Shown piece after piece: positions 60,093 through 64,000 of a DNA stretch of 64,000 bases. The position numbers and the translations under genes were made by a program. Origin of the DNA: Sporomusa sphaeroides DSM 2875 (GTDB taxonomy: Bacteria > Bacillota > Negativicutes > Sporomusales > Sporomusaceae); the NCBI RefSeq assembly GCF_001941975.2, contig NZ_CP146991.1:2466524-2530523 (forward strand). The letters run 5' to 3'. Each line of letters opens with the position of its first letter. Positions within the stretch are counted from its first letter, which is position 1. Below the pieces are notes generated by a model. It had not been told where the DNA came from. It saw only the letters and a list, made by a program, of their open reading frames with translations, and did no database searches.

Positions 60093-61082
60093 TTAAACTA
60101 ATAGAGCACAGAAATCCCCTGCAGTCACGCCGTAGATATACCGTTCAATGGATGTCTGCCCAAGAATCTCCATTATAGCTGATTTTTCATGAGGACAGCC
60201 GCGTAAAGTGTCAGCTAGTTCGGTAATATCCTCAAGGCCAAAGAAATCTCCAAAAATAGTAATTTGTTCAATTTTACCTTCGCTGATTTCCATGCGGACA
60301 TCCAAAAATCCATGGGCAAACTTCTGGCATTTTTTCCATGAATATTGAGGCGAAACACCATATTGCCATGCCCAGGAAGCATATTTGTGGCGAGCTAGTT
60401 CACGGACAGCCTTGGTTTCCTGCGTACTCAGCGTATACGGCTTTAAGTCGGGAACAGCCTGCAAAAAATACGCTTGCAGTGCCGAGCAGAATTCCTCCAC
60501 GCTGATCTTTTCCTCTAGCTGCTGCAAAATGGTAGTAACGCGGCTGCGAATCGATTTTATGCCTTTACTTTCTATTTTTGCAGGATTGGGGCGCAGTACA
60601 TCGGTAAGCGCAGCTAAATCAGATGAAAATAGGATACAGCCATGATGCAGCAGCCGTCCATTCACAACTGCCTGGGCATTGCCGCAGATTTTCTGCTCCC
60701 CGATACATAAATCATTTCTGCCAGAAAGAGTTGCTGTAACTCCCAGTGTGTTGAGAAATGCAATAATCGGTTGTGTGAATTTTTCGTAATCTCCGAATAT
60801 GTCTTGGGCGTAAGGTATGATTAGGGTATAGTTTACATTGCCAAGATCATGATAAACTGCTCCACCGCCTGTTAGGCGGCGAGCTACCCTGATATCTTCA
60901 CGCTGGACATAATCTAGATTAATTTCTTCCAAAGTATTCTGATTTTTGCCGACAACCACTGTCGGCCTATTTCGCCACAGGCACAGAACATCTTCCTGGA
61001 GATTTGTCAACAAATATTCCTCTAGCGCCAGATTATAATAAGGATCAAGTGAATTGTTTTGTACCAGCAGCAAAAATAGCAT
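60093..61082 (-). CDS. lplA: Lipoate--protein ligase
   Basis: A 329-residue LplA: DPYYNLALEEYLLTNL, RNRPTVVVGKNQNTLEEIN, VARRLTGGGAVYHDLGNVNYTLI, GRNDLCIGEQKICGNAQAVVNGRLLHHGCILFSSDL, plus the C-terminal accessory domain. It attaches lipoate to carrier domains using ATP. The next gene upstream encodes a dehydrogenase with its own lipoyl domain, a direct substrate candidate. A TTG nine bases inside could be the true start. Confidence 0.92.
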   Translation of the reverse strand: MLFLLLVQNNSLDPYYNLALEEYLLTNLQEDVLCLWRNRPTVVVGKNQNTLEEINLDYVQREDIRVARRLTGGGAVYHDLGNVNYTLIIPYAQDIFGDYEKFTQPIIAFLNTLGVTATLSGRNDLCIGEQKICGNAQAVVNGRLLHHGCILFSSDLAALTDVLRPNPAKIESKGIKSIRSRVTTILQQLEEKISVEEFCSALQAYFLQAVPDLKPYTLSTQETKAVRELARHKYASWAWQYGVSPQYSWKKCQKFAHGFLDVRMEISEGKIEQITIFGDFFGLEDITELADTLRGCPHEKSAIMEILGQTSIERYIYGVTAGDFCALLV

Positions 61083-61112
61083 CCCCTTTGTAGTAAATGG
61101 CAGGCAGTATTC

Positions 61113-62807
61113 TTATTTTAGATAATCCTTCTGATGTAAATGAATGGCTGTATTAGTCAAGCCTGATGCACATTCGAAAATGGCTTCACTAGTGGTTGGA
61201 TGCGGGAAGATAACACTGGTTATATCCTTATCAGTAAGACCAAATCGAATGGCAAATGACAGTATGTTAATTGCCGCATCTGCATCTGGCCCAATAATGC
61301 TTGCGCCGATAATCTTTTTGCTGGCACTGTCTTGTATCAATTTTACAAACCCATTGGTCTCATTCATAATCAGTGCTTTGCCGTTGGCGTAGTAAGGGAA
61401 TTTGGCAATTTGGAACGCGATTTGCTGTTTTTCGCATTCTGCTTCCGTCATGCCGACTGCCGCTGTTTCTGGATTGGTGAAAATAACATTAGGCACAACA
61501 GCATAGTCCATTTTCTCCGCATGGCCCAAGATATTGTTTACAGCACAAAGACCTTGATGGGAGGCCACATGAGCAAGCTGAATCATATTTGCAACATCAC
61601 CAATTGCATAAATATGCGGAATATTCGTCTGCATGAATTCATTCACTTCAATGCCGCGTTTCTTTTCCCACAGTCTGATACCTGCTTTTTCTAACTGCAG
61701 CATATCCAGGTTCGGCTCGCGACCAATGGAAATCAGTACTTTTTCACTTGCCAATCTAAAGAGCTCTTCTCCCTGCTGATAGGTTACGATAGCCTGGCCG
61801 TCAATGCTTGCTTCAATGCTTGTCACTTTGGCAGAGGTGTGTATTTGTACCCCTTTGTTTTGTAAAAACTTTTGCAGTTCGCCTGAGACATCCTTGTCCA
61901 GCATAGCAAGAATATGATCTAAAAATTCGACGACATGTACTTTTACACCCATACTGACAAAAATCGAAGCGAACTCCATACCGATAACGCCGCCGCCAAC
62001 AATTGTAATGGAAGACGGGAGCTGCTCCAAATCCAGCACAGATTGGCTGTTCAATACAAGCGGAAGGTGTGCTCCCGGGATGTGCAGTTGCGAGATTTTG
62101 GAACCTGTAGCAATAATAATGTTATTAGCAGTTACGTGATAGATGGCATCAGTTGCTACAACATCAACCTGCTTATCAGAGCAGAACAAGGCTTCCCCGC
62201 GCAAGACAGTAACTCCGTGCTCACGCAGTAGCGAATCCACGCCGCCTTTCAATTGCTTCCGCACTTCATTTTTACGGCGGAAGGCCTGGGCAAAATCCAC
62301 TTTGGCGTCTTGTACATGAATACCATACAGTTCGCTTTCCGCAATCTCGCGGAATAACTGGGCGGTTTTGACAAATGCTTTGGTAGGGATGCAGCCTTCA
62401 TTAAGACAAGTGCCGCCAAGCTCACCTTTTTCAACAATGGTGGTTTTGATCCCGGCTTGCGCTGCGCGGATGGCTGCGACATAACCGCCAGGACCTGCAC
62501 CGATTACCAATAGTTCGCAGTTAGCATCAATTTCTTTAGTAATACCAGCACTATTTTCATCTGCTGCCGTTCCCTTTAGAGCATCAGCTACCTCAAATAG
62601 GACATCGTCTGCAGTTACCTTGTCACCTTGGGTGACAAAAACCTTTTGCACGATTCCGTCAATTGAGGACACAACAGGAACAATGCCTTTCTGCGTTTCA
62701 TATTCCATGAGCTTGTCCCCAGACTTCACACAGTCGCCTGCTTTCACAGTAACCGCTCCTACCGTGACAGGAGATGGGCCCATAATAAATCCGATTTTAA
62801 TTTCCAT
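61113..62807 (-). CDS. lpdA: Dihydrolipoyl dehydrogenase with N-terminal lipoyl domain
   Basis: A 564-residue fusion. Residues 1-75 form a lipoyl/biotinyl domain (KIGFIMGPSPVTVGAVTVKAGDCVKSGDKLMEYETQKGIVPVVSSIDG, Lys in the ETQKG turn). Residues 100-564 are an E3 flavoprotein: VIGAGPGGYVAAIRAAQAG, redox centre GGTCLNEGCIPTKA, VGGGVIGMEFASIF, AIGDVANM, and the C-terminal HPTTSE interface His-Glu. It re-oxidises dihydrolipoate with NAD+. The E1/E2 partners are not in the window. The start follows GGGGGGAT. Confidence 0.92.
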   Translation of the reverse strand: MEIKIGFIMGPSPVTVGAVTVKAGDCVKSGDKLMEYETQKGIVPVVSSIDGIVQKVFVTQGDKVTADDVLFEVADALKGTAADENSAGITKEIDANCELLVIGAGPGGYVAAIRAAQAGIKTTIVEKGELGGTCLNEGCIPTKAFVKTAQLFREIAESELYGIHVQDAKVDFAQAFRRKNEVRKQLKGGVDSLLREHGVTVLRGEALFCSDKQVDVVATDAIYHVTANNIIIATGSKISQLHIPGAHLPLVLNSQSVLDLEQLPSSITIVGGGVIGMEFASIFVSMGVKVHVVEFLDHILAMLDKDVSGELQKFLQNKGVQIHTSAKVTSIEASIDGQAIVTYQQGEELFRLASEKVLISIGREPNLDMLQLEKAGIRLWEKKRGIEVNEFMQTNIPHIYAIGDVANMIQLAHVASHQGLCAVNNILGHAEKMDYAVVPNVIFTNPETAAVGMTEAECEKQQIAFQIAKFPYYANGKALIMNETNGFVKLIQDSASKKIIGASIIGPDADAAINILSFAIRFGLTDKDITSVIFPHPTTSEAIFECASGLTNTAIHLHQKDYLK

Positions 62808-62844
62808 GATATAATCCCCCCAGTAAAGTGTAAAAGGATAAAAT

Positions 62845-62878
62845 AGCTGCCCCGCCGCATTACTCCGGCAGGGCAGCT
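62845..62878. terminator. Hairpin between OsmC-like and dihydrolipoyl dehydrogenase genes
   Basis: AGCTGCCC / GGGCAGCT with inner CGCCG/CGGCA pairing; a short T tract follows on the minus strand. It partly separates the two transcription units. Confidence 0.6.
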
Positions 62879-62903
62879 TACTGTCACATTGCCGGGAGAA
62901 GTA

Positions 62904-63347
62904 TCAAACCATTGTCAATTTGACTTCAGACATAGCTGCACTATTACGAATTGTGGAACCGACCGGGCATTTTGCTTCCGCAAATTCTACCAGTTGACGA
63001 ATGCGTTCTTCGGGAGCAGAACTCTTGACAAAGAAGTGATAGCGAATGCTTTGAAAGCCTGTCGGCATTGATGGATCAACACCTGTCAAACCATCATTAT
63101 TCATGTCACCCTCTACTTCTACCCGAATATCGGTGATAGGAATGCCTTGCATGGATGCAAAAATAAATGTGGTGATCGCCAAGCACGAACCGAGACTTCC
63201 CAAAAGTAGTTCAACCGGAGTATGGCCAAGATTGGTGCCGCCGGATGTTAACGGTTCGTCAACCAAGGTTTTAAGTCCGCGAGCCTCAAATTCCATGCAA
63301 ACTGCGTTTTTTTGCTGTATAGTGACTTTATGGGTTTTCATTGGCAT
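62904..63347 (-). CDS. OsmC/Ohr family protein
   Basis: A 147-residue OsmC-type thiol peroxidase-like protein: SGGTNLGHTPVELLLGSLGSCLAITTFIFA with the first Cys and EFAEAKCPVGSTIRNS with the second, the redox pair of the family. It may detoxify peroxides, or in this setting act on thiol compounds. It is 19 bp downstream of a cupin gene. The ATG follows AAGGAG. Confidence 0.87.
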   Translation of the reverse strand: MPMKTHKVTIQQKNAVCMEFEARGLKTLVDEPLTSGGTNLGHTPVELLLGSLGSCLAITTFIFASMQGIPITDIRVEVEGDMNNDGLTGVDPSMPTGFQSIRYHFFVKSSAPEERIRQLVEFAEAKCPVGSTIRNSAAMSEVKLTMV

Positions 63348-63365
63348 ATAGTGTTCAACTCCTTA

Positions 63366-63770
63366 TTAACAGAAACTAAATTTTTTCTGTTCCGGGCTGG
63401 CGGTAAGAGGATTTACATCGCCTTCTTTGGGAACGATGCAGATAATCACAAGCTGCTCAGTCTCAGAAGTATTCCAGAAGGTGTGAGGGATGTTACCAGG
63501 CACGAACATATAGGAACCACCGGCAATATCGTACTCGGTGTCGCCAATGACAAATTTCCCTTTGCCGCCAACGCACAAAGCCTGGTGTTCCCAAGGATGC
63601 TGGTTTTCCGGTGCCACAGAACCGGGAGCTAATTTGAAGCAGCGCATGACATGGGTATCCCAAAATCGGCCTGGCCCAAAAATAATGCGCTTTTCAGCTC
63701 CTTTAATAAATTCGGAACAGTCGATTAACGGCAATTCATCAATTTTACCAACATACTTAACATTTTCCAT
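63366..63770 (-). CDS. Cupin-domain protein
   Basis: A 134-residue single cupin: motif 1 PWEHQALCVGGKGKFVIGD, motif 2 GSYMFVPGNIPHTFWN, giving a His-rich metal site (HPWEHQ ... H). The substrate is unknown; cupins of this size act as dioxygenases, isomerases or ligand sensors. The start at 63770 has GGAGGTTTTATGT before it; an ATG 15 bp upstream lies within that ribosome site. It is the first gene of the minus-strand run. Confidence 0.83.
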   Translation of the reverse strand: MENVKYVGKIDELPLIDCSEFIKGAEKRIIFGPGRFWDTHVMRCFKLAPGSVAPENQHPWEHQALCVGGKGKFVIGDTEYDIAGGSYMFVPGNIPHTFWNTSETEQLVIICIVPKEGDVNPLTASPEQKKFSFC

Positions 63771-63910
63771 ACATAAAACCTCCATTTTTTAAGCAAATGC
63801 AAGCCTTTCTAAAGGCAGATTTTTATCAATGCCTTTACTATATAACTGCATAGTCTTGCGTTTGACTTTTATTATGTATTCAATATATAATCTAGATGAT
63901 TCTTTTACAA

Positions 63911-63954
63911 GTACGCACATTTTTGTGACTGGATACGCACTTTTTGGTAACTGG
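63911..63954. promoter_or_regulatory. Tandem 22-bp operator-like repeat
   Basis: GTACGCACATTTTTGTGACTGG and ATACGCACTTTTTGGTAACTGG follow each other without a gap (63911-63932, 63933-63954), 17/22 or better identical. They sit 33 bp before the start of a rightward gene and 140 bp before the divergent cupin gene. The spacing of two helical turns suggests a dimeric repressor site, plausibly of an HxlR-type regulator encoded just to the right (inference). Confidence 0.55.
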
Positions 63955-63987
63955 CTAGCGTTAATTTTTTATCTGGGGGGAATTAGC

Positions 63988-64000
63988 ATGACTCCTGAAA
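63988..64000 (+). CDS. Start of a gene running off the right edge
   Basis: ATG at 63988 preceded by ATCTGGGGGGAATTAGC, a strong Shine-Dalgarno at proper spacing. Only M-T-P-E is visible. It is divergent from the cupin-led run; the product is unknown. Confidence 0.6.

Overview
The window looks like chromosome of a diderm, anaerobic Firmicute of the Negativicutes (Sporomusa/Pelosinus-like). This is inferred from gene content, not from a marker gene. An outer-membrane autotransporter with a C-terminal Phe and a TpsB (FhaC-type) remnant require an outer membrane. Firmicute-type families (AgrC/LytTR two-component pair, YnzC/DUF896, DUF1540, PFL/ACT pair) and anaerobic metabolism ([FeFe]-hydrogenase-like protein, oxaloacetate decarboxylase alpha-type carboxyltransferase, rubredoxin-flavin reductase) fit that group. 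Many genes start with TTG or GTG behind strong Shine-Dalgarno sequences. No tRNA, rRNA or CRISPR array was seen.

Layout. 1-8.2 kb: 3' part of a MocR-type aminotransferase gene, a DUF1697 gene, arginase and a cytosolic-type 5'-nucleotidase, separated by a family of palindromic repeats. One repeat copy is split by a group II intron (2317-4193) and another by an IS1182-family element (5479-7117) with a perfect 17-bp inverted repeat and an ACGT target duplication. 8.4-14.4 kb: an envelope cluster on the minus strand: an autotransporter with about 14 solenoid repeats, then FlgT-N-like, CsgG-like and LPP20/FlgT-like secreted proteins. 14.5-18.7 kb: regulators, namely a zinc-ribbon receiver protein, a sigma-70 factor, and a LytTR regulator divergent from an AgrC-like kinase. 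14.4-21.3 kb also carries four same-strand copies of a roughly 60-85 bp promoter-like repeat. One precedes the autotransporter; the other three are joined directly to gene fragments (Ig-like protein, TpsB transporter, degenerate GGDEF protein). 21.3-30.3 kb: ArsC-like protein, ABC-F ATPase, a UxaA-type dehydratase plus reductase operon, a DEAD helicase and topoisomerase III.

30.3-33.8 kb: a scar region with a frameshifted acetyltransferase (TA-repeat tract), a wrecked tyrosine recombinase, an SDR tail, a second DEAD helicase and a 166-bp inverted-repeat element. 33.9-47.4 kb: housekeeping and redox genes (PFL/ACT pair, thioredoxin-reductase-like flavoprotein, double-rubredoxin flavin reductase, an IS3 element, APC permease, hydrogenase-like protein, carboxyltransferase, TGS-uridine kinase). 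47.6-52.7 kb: a molybdate locus modD-modA-modA-modB-modC divergent from a HTH/substrate-binding-domain regulator that carries a perfect 36-bp internal tandem duplication. 52.8-58.6 kb: a LarC-C-terminal-like protein paired with an unrecognised 595-residue protein, followed by two IS110-family elements with long non-coding flanks. 58.7-64 kb: MFS transporter, lipoate ligase, lipoyl-domain dihydrolipoyl dehydrogenase, OsmC-like protein, cupin, and the first codons of a rightward gene preceded by a tandem 22-bp operator-like repeat.

The least explained parts are the promoter-repeat/gene-fragment region around the LytTR system, the FlgT/CsgG/autotransporter cluster, and the LarC-like two-gene unit.
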